Origin: Pseudaestuariivita rosea
GTDB lineage: Bacteria; Pseudomonadota; Alphaproteobacteria; Rhodobacterales; Rhodobacteraceae
Length of the DNA stretch: 47,601 nt
Direction: 5' to 3'
NCBI RefSeq assembly: GCF_017592335.1
Contig: NZ_JACNMP010000025.1
Location: forward strand, 1-47,601
In this document: piece after piece, positions 1 to 7,031 of the stretch
Numbering within the stretch: position 1 is the stretch's first letter
Layout of the letters: every line of letters begins with the position of its first letter
The notes under the pieces: model-generated
What the model was told of the DNA's origin: nothing
Databases searched by the model: none
The model's input: only the letters and a program-made list of their open reading frames with translations
Program-made: the position numbers and the translations under genes

Positions 1-34
1 TCTCCCGAAGGTCCATCGAAAGTGCCTTACCCAC
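1..34 (-). CDS. IS630-family transposase, N-terminal fragment
   Basis: A GTG start at 34-32 follows an AGGAGG-like ribosome site (reverse strand, about 42-46). It reads VGKALSMDLRE before leaving the window, which is how many rhodobacterial IS630 transposases begin (GKALSMDLRE). It is identical to the fragment at the right end. Only 11 codons are present, so no catalytic residue can be checked. Confidence 0.65.
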   Translation of the reverse strand, partial: MGKALSMDLRE

Positions 35-125
35 TGCTCGCCCTCCATCTTGTGGTCGGCGACAGTGAATCAGCAAAATAAGCCTATGTGAATCCCCCTT
101 GATTCAGGTCGATTTCATCACGCTC
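1..125 (-). mobile_element. IS630-family element, 5' end (partial)
   Basis: Bases 1-129 are the exact reverse complement of 47473-47601. The element reads leftward out of the window: its outer end is at about 125, abutting a TA dinucleotide at 126-127, which is the target dinucleotide duplicated by IS630/Tc1-mariner transposases. It holds a ~90 base leader and the first codons of the transposase. Only this end is visible, so the name rests on the transposase N-terminus and the TA flank. Confidence 0.75.
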
Positions 126-748
126 TAGGCGCTACGTTGAAGCGTGGCCGTCATCACCCCCATGCTCACCAGCGCACCGCCGCCTGCGCGGTTCATCCAG
201 CGCAGGACGCCGGGGCGGCGGATGCGGGTGCGCAACTGGTCGGCCAGCAAGGCATAGGCCAGCGCGTTGATGGCGGCCAGCGTCACGAAGGTCGCAATCA
301 GGATCGCAAACTGCGGGATCAGCGGCTGATCGGGGCGTACGAACTGCGGCACAAAGGCGATGAAGAACGCGATGCTTTTGGGGTTCAGCGCAGTGACCGC
401 CGTGGCGTGCAGGAACGTGGTGCGCGCTGTGGCCCGCGACACGGCGGCGATGTCAAGTGACGGGGGCGGGCTGCGCAGCAGTTTGATGCCCAGATAAACC
501 AGATAGACCGCCCCCACCCATTTCAGAACCGTAAACGCCGTGGCCGAGGCCAACACCAGCGCCCCCAACCCCGCCAGCGACGCCGTCATCGCGATCAGAT
601 CGCCCAAGGCCACCCCCGCCGCCGTGCTGACCGCCACCCGGCGCCCCTGCGTGATAGCATAGGACAGCACCAGCAAAATCGTCGGCCCCGGGATCAATAG
701 CAGCGCAGTTGATGCGGCAACGAATGTCAGCCATAGGTCAAGTGGCAT
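125..748 (-). CDS. LysE/RhtB-family amino-acid exporter
   Basis: A 207-residue inner-membrane protein, close to the usual ~205-210 of the LysE/RhtB family, which exports amino acids or their derivatives. It has the N-terminal family signature (PGPTILLVLSYAITQGRR, about residues 19-36), several hydrophobic segments, and a conserved NPKSIAFF motif near residue 122. The start at 748 has a GAGGGG ribosome site about 7 bases upstream. The substrate cannot be read from sequence. Oddity: the stop codon TAG (127-125) is made of the TA target dinucleotide plus the first G of the IS630 end, so the last residues or the original stop were probably replaced by the insertion. The length suggests little was lost. 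Confidence 0.88.
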   Translation of the reverse strand: MPLDLWLTFVAASTALLLIPGPTILLVLSYAITQGRRVAVSTAAGVALGDLIAMTASLAGLGALVLASATAFTVLKWVGAVYLVYLGIKLLRSPPPSLDIAAVSRATARTTFLHATAVTALNPKSIAFFIAFVPQFVRPDQPLIPQFAILIATFVTLAAINALAYALLADQLRTRIRRPGVLRWMNRAGGGALVSMGVMTATLQRSA

Positions 749-809
749 TGCAGGCCCCTCTTTGGTCTTGTTACGCGTTAGTTAAAGCATTCTTTGGAAG
801 TGGTAGTCT

Positions 810-1256
810 ATGGAACAGATATCAGCAACCAGCGCCGCGCGGGCTTTTTTGGACAAAGTATGGGGCGGCGATGCGCCATCGGATGCTGAACTGAGCAGCG
901 CCTTGGATCAACTGGTCTGTGCCTATCATGCAACAAAGCCTCAAACGAATGTAAATTCAGATGTGACAGGGCCCGAGCGGGATTGGAATACACTTTACGC
1001 CCAAACGGGCGCCAGATTTCCCGATTATGGGTATTATAGCGTGGCCGATCCGATGGACATGATCAGCTTTTCTGCCAGCGTCGGTGATGCAATTGATGAT
1101 ATCGCAGATATCACGCAAGACATGCGCGAGGTGATTTGGCTGGCTGAGAATAGCAGCGCAGCCGACGCAGAATACCGTTTTCGCACTTTGTTTTTTCACT
1201 GGGGCCGACACGCCCGAGAACTGACGCTTTACCTGCACGCACGGCAATTCGGATGA
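810..1256 (+). CDS. DUF5063-like protein
   Basis: A 148-residue acidic soluble protein with no signal peptide. The C-terminal half (YSVADPMDMISFSASVGD, then a DDIADITQDMREV helix and FFHWGRHARELTLYLH at the end) resembles DUF5063 proteins, which end in a similar 'HWGRHA' helix and have no assigned reaction. The gene is divergent from the LysE gene across about 60 bases and converges on the sulfotransferase gene with a 1-base gap. The family call is by recalled motif pattern only. Confidence 0.6.
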   Translation: MEQISATSAARAFLDKVWGGDAPSDAELSSALDQLVCAYHATKPQTNVNSDVTGPERDWNTLYAQTGARFPDYGYYSVADPMDMISFSASVGDAIDDIADITQDMREVIWLAENSSAADAEYRFRTLFFHWGRHARELTLYLHARQFG

Positions 1257-1257
1257 T

Positions 1258-2016
1258 TTACCGGACTGTTTCTTCTAAGAACCGTTCTTTCCACTCAAGG
1301 CTGGTGGCATCTGCCAGTTTCGCCGTGGCTGGGGTGGTGGTTTGGGCGATTGTTTCGTTCAGCCCAAGGGTTTTCAATATCTTGGCAAGTGTTGACCGTG
1401 GGTCGCGGGATAGGTCTTCGTAGGTCAGGCTTAGCGGCGTGATGCCATGGGCTTCGAACCAGCTTTGCCATTCGGTGTCCAGACGGTGCATTTCGTCCAT
1501 CCACCGTTGGATCAGCGCCGCGTCATAGACTGGGGGCTGGGGGTCGGACAGTCGTTCCAGCTCTGATCCATCGGAATTGCGATGCCACAGTCCGGTTTGG
1601 CTGGCCATGACATAGGAAATCGCCTGGTCGACTTTATCGCTGCGGGTCAGGTGGATGAAAAGCGTGCGGCCAAAGGCGGCCTGAAATCGGTCCATATCCG
1701 TTGGCAGACCGGGATAGAGAACATCCAGCTTGCGGTTTAGAAAATCAAAGCTTTTGCGTTGCAGGCGCAGGGCGAACAGATCGGTACCGCCGCAGCCTCG
1801 GGTCAAGACGGTTGTCATGATACTGTCCAGCGTGGTGGTTTCGCTTTCACCGCCGACCTGAGGCAGGTCCAGATAACACAGCCAGTCTGCTATATCGGCT
1901 TTGTGAAACCACGATTTGGGGTGCCCAGCCACGCCGGTATCTGACAGCATTCTGCACAGCAATGTACTGCCGCTGCGCGGGGTCGTGCAGATGATATAGG
2001 ACTGATAGCCTGGCAT
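1258..2016 (-). CDS. Stf0-type sulfotransferase
   Basis: The protein starts MPGYQSYIICTTPRSGSTLL, the 5'-phosphosulfate-binding loop (TPRSGST) of Stf0-type sulfotransferases, which transfer sulfate from PAPS to small acceptors such as sugars in glycolipids. A second PAPS-contact region (FIHLTRSDKVDQAISY) lies near residue 125. The frame stays open upstream to 2094, but that stretch contains the intrinsic terminator at 2045-2070 and overlaps the previous gene, so the start at 2016 is preferred (252 residues, normal for the family). The acceptor is unknown. No partner glycosyltransferase is adjacent. Confidence 0.85.
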   Translation of the reverse strand: MPGYQSYIICTTPRSGSTLLCRMLSDTGVAGHPKSWFHKADIADWLCYLDLPQVGGESETTTLDSIMTTVLTRGCGGTDLFALRLQRKSFDFLNRKLDVLYPGLPTDMDRFQAAFGRTLFIHLTRSDKVDQAISYVMASQTGLWHRNSDGSELERLSDPQPPVYDAALIQRWMDEMHRLDTEWQSWFEAHGITPLSLTYEDLSRDPRSTLAKILKTLGLNETIAQTTTPATAKLADATSLEWKERFLEETVR

Positions 2017-2040
2017 TCCCGATTTGTGCTTTGGTCTATG

Positions 2041-2070
2041 TAAAAGACCCCGGGCCATGATCCGGGGTCT
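2041..2070 (-). terminator. Intrinsic terminator of the copper chaperone gene
   Basis: A 9-bp perfect stem, AGACCCCGG (2045-2053) with CCGGGGTCT (2062-2070) and an 8-base loop, followed on the minus strand by TTTT. It lies just after the PCu(A)C stop codon and before the sulfotransferase start, so it separates the two transcripts. Confidence 0.8.
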
Positions 2071-2077
2071 CTGAGTT

Positions 2078-2590
2078 TTACATGCCGTCGCCATGTTTCA
2101 TGCCGTGATCATGACCGTGATCGCTGTGGGCGCCATGACCATGTGCGCCGTGCTGCGGCTGGCGCTCCAGATCGACGGGGATCTGCACCTGCACCTCGCC
2201 CGCTTTTTCAAAGATCAGGGTCACGTCGATCATATCGCCCTGATTGAATGGCCGGTTCAGACCCATGAACATCACATGATCGCCGCCGCGTTCCAGCATA
2301 TGGGTTTCACCAGCGGCGATAGAGAAGCCTTCTTTGACCTCGACCATCTGCATGATTCCGTCTTCTTCGATATGGGTGTGCAGTTCAACCAGAACGGCGG
2401 CGTTCGAGCGAGCCGAGATCAGGCGGTCATCTTCTTCGCCCATATTCATGATCCCCAGAAATGCCGCCCCGGATTTTGCCATGGGGGTAGACGCGCGGGC
2501 GTAGGGGTCCATGATCTTGATCTCGGCCACAGCGGGGATCGCAAGGGCCAGTGAAACGGCCGCTGCCGTGCAAAAACGTGTCAGAAACAT
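2078..2590 (-). CDS. PCu(A)C-type periplasmic copper chaperone
   Basis: A 170-residue secreted protein with a signal peptide (cleavage near AVA-EIKI, residue 22). The PCu(A)C copper-binding pattern is present: ELHTH followed by MQMVEV, then HMLERGGDHVMFMGL (His/Met ligands). These proteins hold Cu(I) in the periplasm and help load the CuA centre of cytochrome c oxidase. The last ~25 residues form a His/Gly/Asp tail (HGAHGHGAHSDHGHDHGMKH) that can bind additional metal. The next gene upstream on the same strand, separated by about 50 bases, is a small secreted protein that may be its partner. Confidence 0.9.
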   Translation of the reverse strand: MFLTRFCTAAAVSLALAIPAVAEIKIMDPYARASTPMAKSGAAFLGIMNMGEEDDRLISARSNAAVLVELHTHIEEDGIMQMVEVKEGFSIAAGETHMLERGGDHVMFMGLNRPFNQGDMIDVTLIFEKAGEVQVQIPVDLERQPQHGAHGHGAHSDHGHDHGMKHGDGM

Positions 2591-2639
2591 AGTATTGTCC
2601 TTTGGTTCAGTGATGTTTTCCAGGTGTCAAAGAAACGTG

Positions 2640-2996
2640 TCAGAAAAACATCACAAAAGGCGGCGCGCGGGCTTTGGCGGGATCGGTGTTGACGTTATAT
2701 TCCAGATCATACGGCGCCATGACGGTGTCACCCCGTCCCCAGACGGCCGGATCGATCTGCGGCTGATAAATAGGCACTGCGGCGATCAGGCTGCTGGTGC
2801 AGTCAGGGCAGATATGCGGGTGTTCGACCGGGTTGCCCTGTTCATCAATCAGCACCACGATGGTATCCTGGCCGATACACAGGATCATCTGGCCTGCGAC
2901 ATGGGTCTGACCGCGGGCAAGCGCCAGGCTTTGACTGGTCAGCGCCAGCGTCAGGATAAAGCAAAGGCAAAGGAACCGCTTGATCATAGGTCGCAT
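2640..2996 (-). CDS. Small secreted protein with HICPDC motif
   Basis: A 118-residue protein with a clear signal peptide (residues 1-28, ending in LALA). The mature part contains a single CxxC in HPHICPDC (about residues 61-66) after ILCIGQDTIVVLIDEQGNP, which looks like a metal or heme-type ligand site. The layout is reminiscent of DUF2946-type small copper-associated proteins, but I do not recognise the family firmly. It precedes the copper chaperone gene on the same strand, so a joint role in copper handling is inferred. An alternative start (Met4, 2987) is possible; neither has a good ribosome site. Confidence 0.7.
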   Translation of the reverse strand: MRPMIKRFLCLCFILTLALTSQSLALARGQTHVAGQMILCIGQDTIVVLIDEQGNPVEHPHICPDCTSSLIAAVPIYQPQIDPAVWGRGDTVMAPYDLEYNVNTDPAKARAPPFVMFF

Positions 2997-3044
2997 TTAT
3001 CGTTCTGATCGGGGAAACCCAAGTGACAAAATGAACCAGCCTTT

Positions 3045-3668
3045 ATGTTTGCAAGATTATACAGTGCTTTGATCTGTTTGACGGTTTTGGCGGGCACGGC
3101 GTGGTCGCAAGTGATCTGTCAGGTAGAGCGTGACCTGGATATAACCATCCTTGCCGATGGGATTGGGGCATCGATGGGGCCGGTTCTGGCCGATGCGATC
3201 CGCGCCAGCCGTACGGCGGCGATCGAAAAGGGGGTGCAGCCCCTGCTGCCCGAGGTGCGGCGCAAGATGCAGCGCAGTTTTGACAATGCCGTGCTGAACC
3301 GGGTGCGTTACCGCATCGGGGTCGAGGGTACGACGCTGCAGACGCTGTCCCTGAAGTTCGGGCGCTATCATGCGATGGTGCTGGGCGATGTCGTGATTTT
3401 TCGGTCGGAAGAGGATTTGAACGATCCCGCGCTGGTGGCGCATGAACTGGCCCATGTTCTGCAATACGACGCCTGGGGGATCGATGAATTCGCCCGCCGT
3501 TATGCCCGTGACCATATCGCGGTTGAGGATGAAGCCGATCGTGTCGCGGACGACTGGCTGGCCGGGCGGCCTGCGCAGGTCAGCAATGATACGGGGGTGG
3601 GCGATGTGATCCGCAAAATCATGGTGCCGTGCGATGCTGTGTCGCCAAACGAAACAACCCAGCCGTGA
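3045..3668 (+). CDS. Secreted HExxH protein (DUF4157-like)
   Basis: A 207-residue protein with a signal peptide (residues 1-21). The zinc-binding HELAHVLQY motif lies near residue 134, followed by DAWGIDEFARRYARD and a downstream acidic helix (AVEDEADRVADDW). This arrangement is that of DUF4157-like putative metallopeptidases; catalysis is not demonstrated for the group. The last codons (NETTQP-stop) are encoded by a sequence almost repeated at 3889-3912, inside the rpmB terminator. The gene stands alone on its strand. Confidence 0.75.
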   Translation: MFARLYSALICLTVLAGTAWSQVICQVERDLDITILADGIGASMGPVLADAIRASRTAAIEKGVQPLLPEVRRKMQRSFDNAVLNRVRYRIGVEGTTLQTLSLKFGRYHAMVLGDVVIFRSEEDLNDPALVAHELAHVLQYDAWGIDEFARRYARDHIAVEDEADRVADDWLAGRPAQVSNDTGVGDVIRKIMVPCDAVSPNETTQP

Positions 3669-3741
3669 GGCGTGTTACGTAAGAGTGGGAACTTTCTTAA
3701 AGCATCATACCAAAAACTTGTAATATATTTCATGAAACTAA

Positions 3742-3825
3742 GGGCAGCGACCGGCCCGAGGGTGGGTGCTAAAGGCGCCCGCCCTGGGGGGAGGGTCGGG
3801 CGCTGCCCGGTGGTGCCCACCGGGC
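3742..3825 (-). repeat. Palindromic intergenic repeat, copy A (subtype 1)
   Basis: This is the reverse complement of a repeat also found at 39275-39358 and, in a second subtype, at 28689-28768 and 31376-31481. Each copy carries the hairpin GCCCGGTGG-GCA-CCACCGGGC at one end, GACCCG and CACCCTCGGG blocks inside, and CGCTGCCC at the other end, which can pair with the inner GGGCAGCG. It sits between the converging DUF4157-like and rpmB genes. The rest of 3669-3944 holds no gene that I can support. Confidence 0.85.
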
Positions 3826-3897
3826 GGAGTGAGTGGATAAATACGTCGCAGATTTTCACGACAATGCTTCAGCGATATGCGTTAATCAAAACGAAAC

Positions 3898-3919
3898 AAC
3901 CCCGCCGTAGGGCAGGGCT
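3898..3919 (-). terminator. rpmB intrinsic terminator
   Basis: On the minus strand AGCCCTGCC pairs with GGCGGGGTT around a CTAC loop, followed by GTTTCGTTTTG. It lies 26 bases after the rpmB stop codon. The U-tract is interrupted, so efficiency is uncertain. Confidence 0.6.
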
Positions 3920-3944
3920 GCTTCAAACCGCAAAAGGCGTCAGA

Positions 3945-4232
3945 TCAGGCGGTGGCCTGGGCCTTTAGGATATCTTTCTTTACTTTCAGCGCGGAAGACG
4001 ACAGCTCGGCATCTTTGGCTTTCGCCATGAAACCGTCCAGCCCGCCACGGTGGTCGACTGTGCGCAGCGCAGCAGAGGACACGCGGAACTTGAAGGAACG
4101 GCCGAGAGCCTCGGACTGCAGGGTCACATCCTGCAGGTTCGGCAGAAAGCGGCGCTTGGTTTTGTTGTTTGCATGGCTGACGTTGTTGCCAACCATTGGA
4201 CCTTTGCCGGTCAATTCGCAGCGGCGCGACAT
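3945..4232 (-). CDS. rpmB: 50S ribosomal protein L28
   Basis: A 95-residue protein starting [20 protein letters not shown], the typical L28 N-terminus, with KRRFLPNLQ and a C-terminal [10 protein letters not shown] helix. Length is normal for alphaproteobacterial L28. It binds 23S rRNA near the exit site of the large subunit. The gene is monocistronic, with a terminator at 3898-3919. Confidence 0.98.
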   Translation of the reverse strand: MSRRCELTGKGPMVGNNVSHANNKTKRRFLPNLQDVTLQSEALGRSFKFRVSSAALRTVDHRGGLDGFMAKAKDAELSSSALKVKKDILKAQATA

Positions 4233-4389
4233 GGGTTCATCCTTGGTTTTTATAAAACGTACAGAGGCCGCGGCAACACCACGCCCGAATTCAGTCTGTG
4301 CCGTTTAAGGGCATCGGCGCTGCGGGTCAAGCGATTCATTTGTGTTTTTTGTGCTTTCGTGTCCTGACTTCAGAAGTAAATGCGGGCTT

Positions 4390-5349
4390 CTATTTATGCA
4401 GGACAAGTTCGACCCGTCGGTTGGCGGCACGTCCTTCTTCATCCGTGTTTGTGGCATTTGGCGCGACCGGGCCAATTCCGACGGCTATCAGGCGGTCGGC
4501 CCCCACGCCCCTGGACATCAGCGCGTCTGCAACGGCTTTTGCGCGCTCTTCCGACAGGTTAAGGTTAAAGTCATAACTGCCGTCCCAATCGGTGTGGCCG
4601 ACGACATAGAACTGCAGATCAGGATTTTCCGACAGATATGCTGCTGTTGTGTCAAGTGTTTCGTTGGATCTGGGGTTCAGCTCTGCCGTGCCTGTTTCAA
4701 AGAAAACGCCCTCTAACACGACAGTTCCGGTCTGGGTCATGGCCGCCGACACATCCTCGATGGTGCCAATCCCGATCTTGTCGACATCTAACGAGGCACT
4801 TGTCACAATTGTCTGATGCACACTACGGTCCGCATCATAATTGCTGGCCCCGGTGACGACCATTACATGCGCCTGTTGATCGTCTTGTGTGACAACGGCA
4901 GTTATGATCCCGAAATCGTTAAGGAAATAGATAACCTCACCGCCAAACAACATGCTGTTGCCAACACTTTCGTTATAAAAATCAGTGTCAGTCCCGCCGC
5001 AATCAGCCTGTCCGAAACAGGAAAACAGGATTTCAGCCCCCAGATCATTCAGTGCCTTTTCATAATTGGCAAAAATCTGGAAACCCGACAGGGCGTCATT
5101 TTCAATAAGATATTTGATATTGCTGACCTGTCCTTGCACGGTGGTCAGATCATATTCACCGTTGTCGAAAGCAGAGGTGATCATCTGGGCGCGATCGAAT
5201 TCGCGTGATTTGTAAGTCTCGATATAAAATCCGGGATACCGTGATATCAAAGGATGATCAGATGATCCTTTGATGTCTGTCTCGGCTTGCAAAGATGCAG
5301 CAAGTGCCAGGTAAAATACTGATATTACATAAACAATCAATTTGGGCAT
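4390..5349 (-). CDS. OmpA-domain outer-membrane/periplasmic protein
   Basis: A 319-residue protein with a signal peptide (residues 1-22). The N-terminal ~200 residues are an unassigned domain with a disulfide-like pair (CFGQADC, about residues 110-116) that resembles periplasmic 'ISRYPGF..' proteins preceding OmpA domains. The C-terminal ~110 residues are a clear OmpA peptidoglycan-binding domain (FFETGTAEL, VVGHTDWDGS, LSEERAKAVADAL, GIGPVAP, NRRVELVL). It probably links the outer membrane to peptidoglycan. Base composition is less GC-rich than its neighbours. No operon partner. Confidence 0.88.
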   Translation of the reverse strand: MPKLIVYVISVFYLALAASLQAETDIKGSSDHPLISRYPGFYIETYKSREFDRAQMITSAFDNGEYDLTTVQGQVSNIKYLIENDALSGFQIFANYEKALNDLGAEILFSCFGQADCGGTDTDFYNESVGNSMLFGGEVIYFLNDFGIITAVVTQDDQQAHVMVVTGASNYDADRSVHQTIVTSASLDVDKIGIGTIEDVSAAMTQTGTVVLEGVFFETGTAELNPRSNETLDTTAAYLSENPDLQFYVVGHTDWDGSYDFNLNLSEERAKAVADALMSRGVGADRLIAVGIGPVAPNATNTDEEGRAANRRVELVLHK

Positions 5350-5439
5350 GGTGCTGTCCTATATCTGGTTCAATAATTGTACCCCGCCACATTATCTGAA
5401 TGGTTTCACAAGTCCATCTGCTGAATGATCATAAGAAGT

Positions 5440-5636
5440 AGAGGCGGATATGCTTCAGTGCCTACTGAATGGCCGCTTGCAAAAACCGTATCAGCCGCCT
5501 ATTCAGCATGCATATCCCGCGCTGTTGCGGGGTGATGGAGAATTTATGTCTACGATTGCGGCCCGCCGCTGAGGTCCATTTGACTGGACCATCCTGAACC
5601 AAAAGACTTCCGCGCGCGAGGCCGGAAGCCTTTTTG
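5440..5636 (+). ncRNA. Candidate structured RNA or leader ahead of yjhX
   Basis: The 314-base gap 5350-5663 contains at least five potential hairpins in a row: GGATATGC (5446-5453) with GCATATCC (5510-5517); TTCAGT/ACTGAA (5454-5469), which competes with CTGAAT/ATTCAG (5465-5470 with 5501-5506); GCGG/CCGC (5558-5569); GGTCCA/TGGACC (5573-5590); and a terminator at 5607-5635. No convincing ORF fits. It is either an independent small RNA ending at the terminator or a regulatory leader for the downstream toxin gene. The promoter is not clear (a weak TTCACA...TCATAA pair lies at 5405-5434). Confidence 0.35.
5607..5635 (+). terminator. Intrinsic terminator directly upstream of yjhX
   Basis: CTTCCG (5607-5612) pairs with CGGAAG (5623-5628) around a 10-base GC-rich loop, and a TTTTT run follows at 5631-5635. 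No plus-strand gene precedes it in this gap. It therefore ends either a small RNA or a leader transcript 28 bases before the yjhX start. Confidence 0.65.
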
Positions 5637-5663
5637 TCTGACATAAACTCAAAAGATAATCCG

Positions 5664-5921
5664 GTGAATATATCGAAACACGAACAGCGTGTTTTGCATG
5701 TTTTGGCACAGGGCGGAGAGATTCATTTCGAACGCCTGCCGAACGGCAAAATACGCGATGTCTGCTGCTATACGCGCGACGGCCATATCCTGATCGATTG
5801 CGATTTGCGGCTTTTTGAACGTCTGAAAAAGCGGCGCTTCATCAAATCGGTAAACGGACGCCCCTATCGTGCCACGCGGCTTGGGATCAGTTCCGTGAAT
5901 GCTCAACATGATAATCGTTAA
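5664..5921 (+). CDS. yjhX: YjhX/TopAI-family toxin
   Basis: Starting at GTG 5664 the product is 85 residues, the usual length of YjhX (UPF0386), and begins VNISKHEQRVLHVLAQGG, matching the family start. A CYTRDGHILIDCDL core and a KKRRFIKSVNGRPYRATRLG C-terminal segment follow, ending QHDNR. The frame stays open to a TTG at 5634, inside the terminator, which is unlikely as a start. In E. coli YjhX (TopAI) inhibits topoisomerase I and is neutralised by the adjacent GNAT protein YjhQ. Here a GNAT gene starts 12 bases downstream, the same order. Chromosomal homologues are common in proteobacteria and toxicity here is inferred. Confidence 0.82.
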   Translation: MNISKHEQRVLHVLAQGGEIHFERLPNGKIRDVCCYTRDGHILIDCDLRLFERLKKRRFIKSVNGRPYRATRLGISSVNAQHDNR

Positions 5922-5933
5922 GGAGAGGGATCA

Positions 5934-6398
5934 ATGACAAAACCTGAAATTCAACCAACACAGCAGGCTGATATCGCTGGTCTTCAAGTGGTGCTGGACC
6001 AGACCGGGCTTTTCCCAAGTGACATGCTGCCAGATATGCTGGCACCCGCTTTGGCGCGTGAAGCAGAGGCATTCTGGCTGACCTGTCACATTGGGGACGC
6101 CGCTGTCGGCTTTTGTTATACTGCGCCCGAAGAGCTGACTGTTGGTACCTGGAACATGCTTGCGCTTGCGGTGCGGCCGGACTTTCAGGGGCAGGGGCTT
6201 GGCGGTGCGCTGGTCAAGGCGGCTGAGAAGCATCTTGCCGATATGGGGCAGCGGATTTTGATCGTCGAGACGTCAGGGACCGATGCCTTTGCTCTAACGC
6301 GCAAATTTTATGCCGAGAACGGTTATGATGAGGAGGGTCGTATTTGCGATTTCTGGGCGGAGGGCGATGACAAGGTGGTTTTTCGTAAGACTTTATAG
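5934..6398 (+). CDS. GNAT acetyltransferase, probable YjhQ-like partner of YjhX
   Basis: A 154-residue single-domain GNAT protein. The acetyl-CoA loop is RPDFQGQGLGGALV (Q/RxxGxG/A type, about residues 80-93), followed by the RKFYAENGYDEEG segment typical of motif B. An AAGGAGAGG ribosome site lies about 6 bases before the ATG. Position and order (toxin first, GNAT second) match yjhX-yjhQ, where the acetyltransferase acts as antitoxin. Whether this one neutralises YjhX or merely co-occurs cannot be decided from sequence. Confidence 0.82.
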   Translation: MTKPEIQPTQQADIAGLQVVLDQTGLFPSDMLPDMLAPALAREAEAFWLTCHIGDAAVGFCYTAPEELTVGTWNMLALAVRPDFQGQGLGGALVKAAEKHLADMGQRILIVETSGTDAFALTRKFYAENGYDEEGRICDFWAEGDDKVVFRKTL

Positions 6399-6408
6399 TT
6401 GCCAGCGG

Positions 6409-6437
6409 GCCCTTCGCCCCAGCAATCGGCGAAGGGC
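6409..6437 (+). terminator. Strong hairpin after the GNAT gene
   Basis: A perfect 10-bp stem, GCCCTTCGCC (6409-6418) with GGCGAAGGGC (6428-6437) and a 9-base loop, starts 11 bases after the stop codon. There is no T-run, so it may act as a transcript-end stabiliser or a weak terminator separating the two GNAT genes. Confidence 0.5.
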
Positions 6438-6487
6438 TTGATGGTCGATATTGACATCTGACGTCGGTGTGGTCTGCATGCGGTGTG

Positions 6488-7024
6488 ATGGATCAGGATA
6501 TTGAAATTAAAAAGCTGGGACCCGAGCCGCTTGGGGAGTGTTTGGGCGATTTGGCTGATGTTCTGCATGCCACTGTGCAGCAGGGAGCGGCGGTCAGTTT
6601 TCTTTTGCCGCATGGGGTGCAGGATAGCCGTGCGTTTTGGCAGTGGGACGTTTTTCCGGATGTTGCGCGGGGCAATCGGGTGATTTGGGCCGCTATGGTC
6701 GGCGCGCGGGCGGTTGGGACGGTACAGTTGATCACGCGTTTGCCGGAAAATCAGCCGCATCGGTGCGAGGTCGCCAAGCTGTTGGTGCATCCTGAGTTTC
6801 GCCAGCTCGGTCTAGCGCGCAAACTGATGCATGCGCTTGAGAACGAGGCGCGTGTGCTGGGCAAGCATCTGATCACGCTAGACACGCGCACCGAGGATTT
6901 GGCCGAACCGTTTTATCAGAAGCTGGGGTATCAGGTGGCCGGTGTTATCCCTGATTTCGGGCTGGATGCGGACCGCAGCGGGTATCACGCGACGACGTAT
7001 ATGTATAAGATTTTGTCTCGGTAA
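6488..7024 (+). CDS. GNAT-family acetyltransferase
   Basis: A GNAT protein of 178 residues from ATG 6488 (an in-frame GTG at 6467 would add 7 residues; neither start has a strong ribosome site). The CoA-binding segment is LLVHPEFRQLGLARKLMHAL (about residues 97-116), followed by LITLDTRTEDLAEPFYQKLG. The substrate is unknown. It is not closely similar to the preceding GNAT, so a recent tandem duplication is unlikely. It converges on the aminotransferase gene. Confidence 0.85.
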   Translation: MDQDIEIKKLGPEPLGECLGDLADVLHATVQQGAAVSFLLPHGVQDSRAFWQWDVFPDVARGNRVIWAAMVGARAVGTVQLITRLPENQPHRCEVAKLLVHPEFRQLGLARKLMHALENEARVLGKHLITLDTRTEDLAEPFYQKLGYQVAGVIPDFGLDADRSGYHATTYMYKILSR

Positions 7025-7031
7025 CGGTGCC

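Noticed and set aside
2017-2094. Longer N-terminus for the sulfotransferase
   Set aside because: It would run through the intrinsic terminator at 2045-2070 and overlap the copper chaperone gene; the conserved part starts right after Met at 2016.
5462-5709. Two short minus-strand ORFs in the gap before yjhX
   Set aside because: No ribosome site, no family features, and they cover predicted RNA hairpins; the gap is better read as an RNA or leader.
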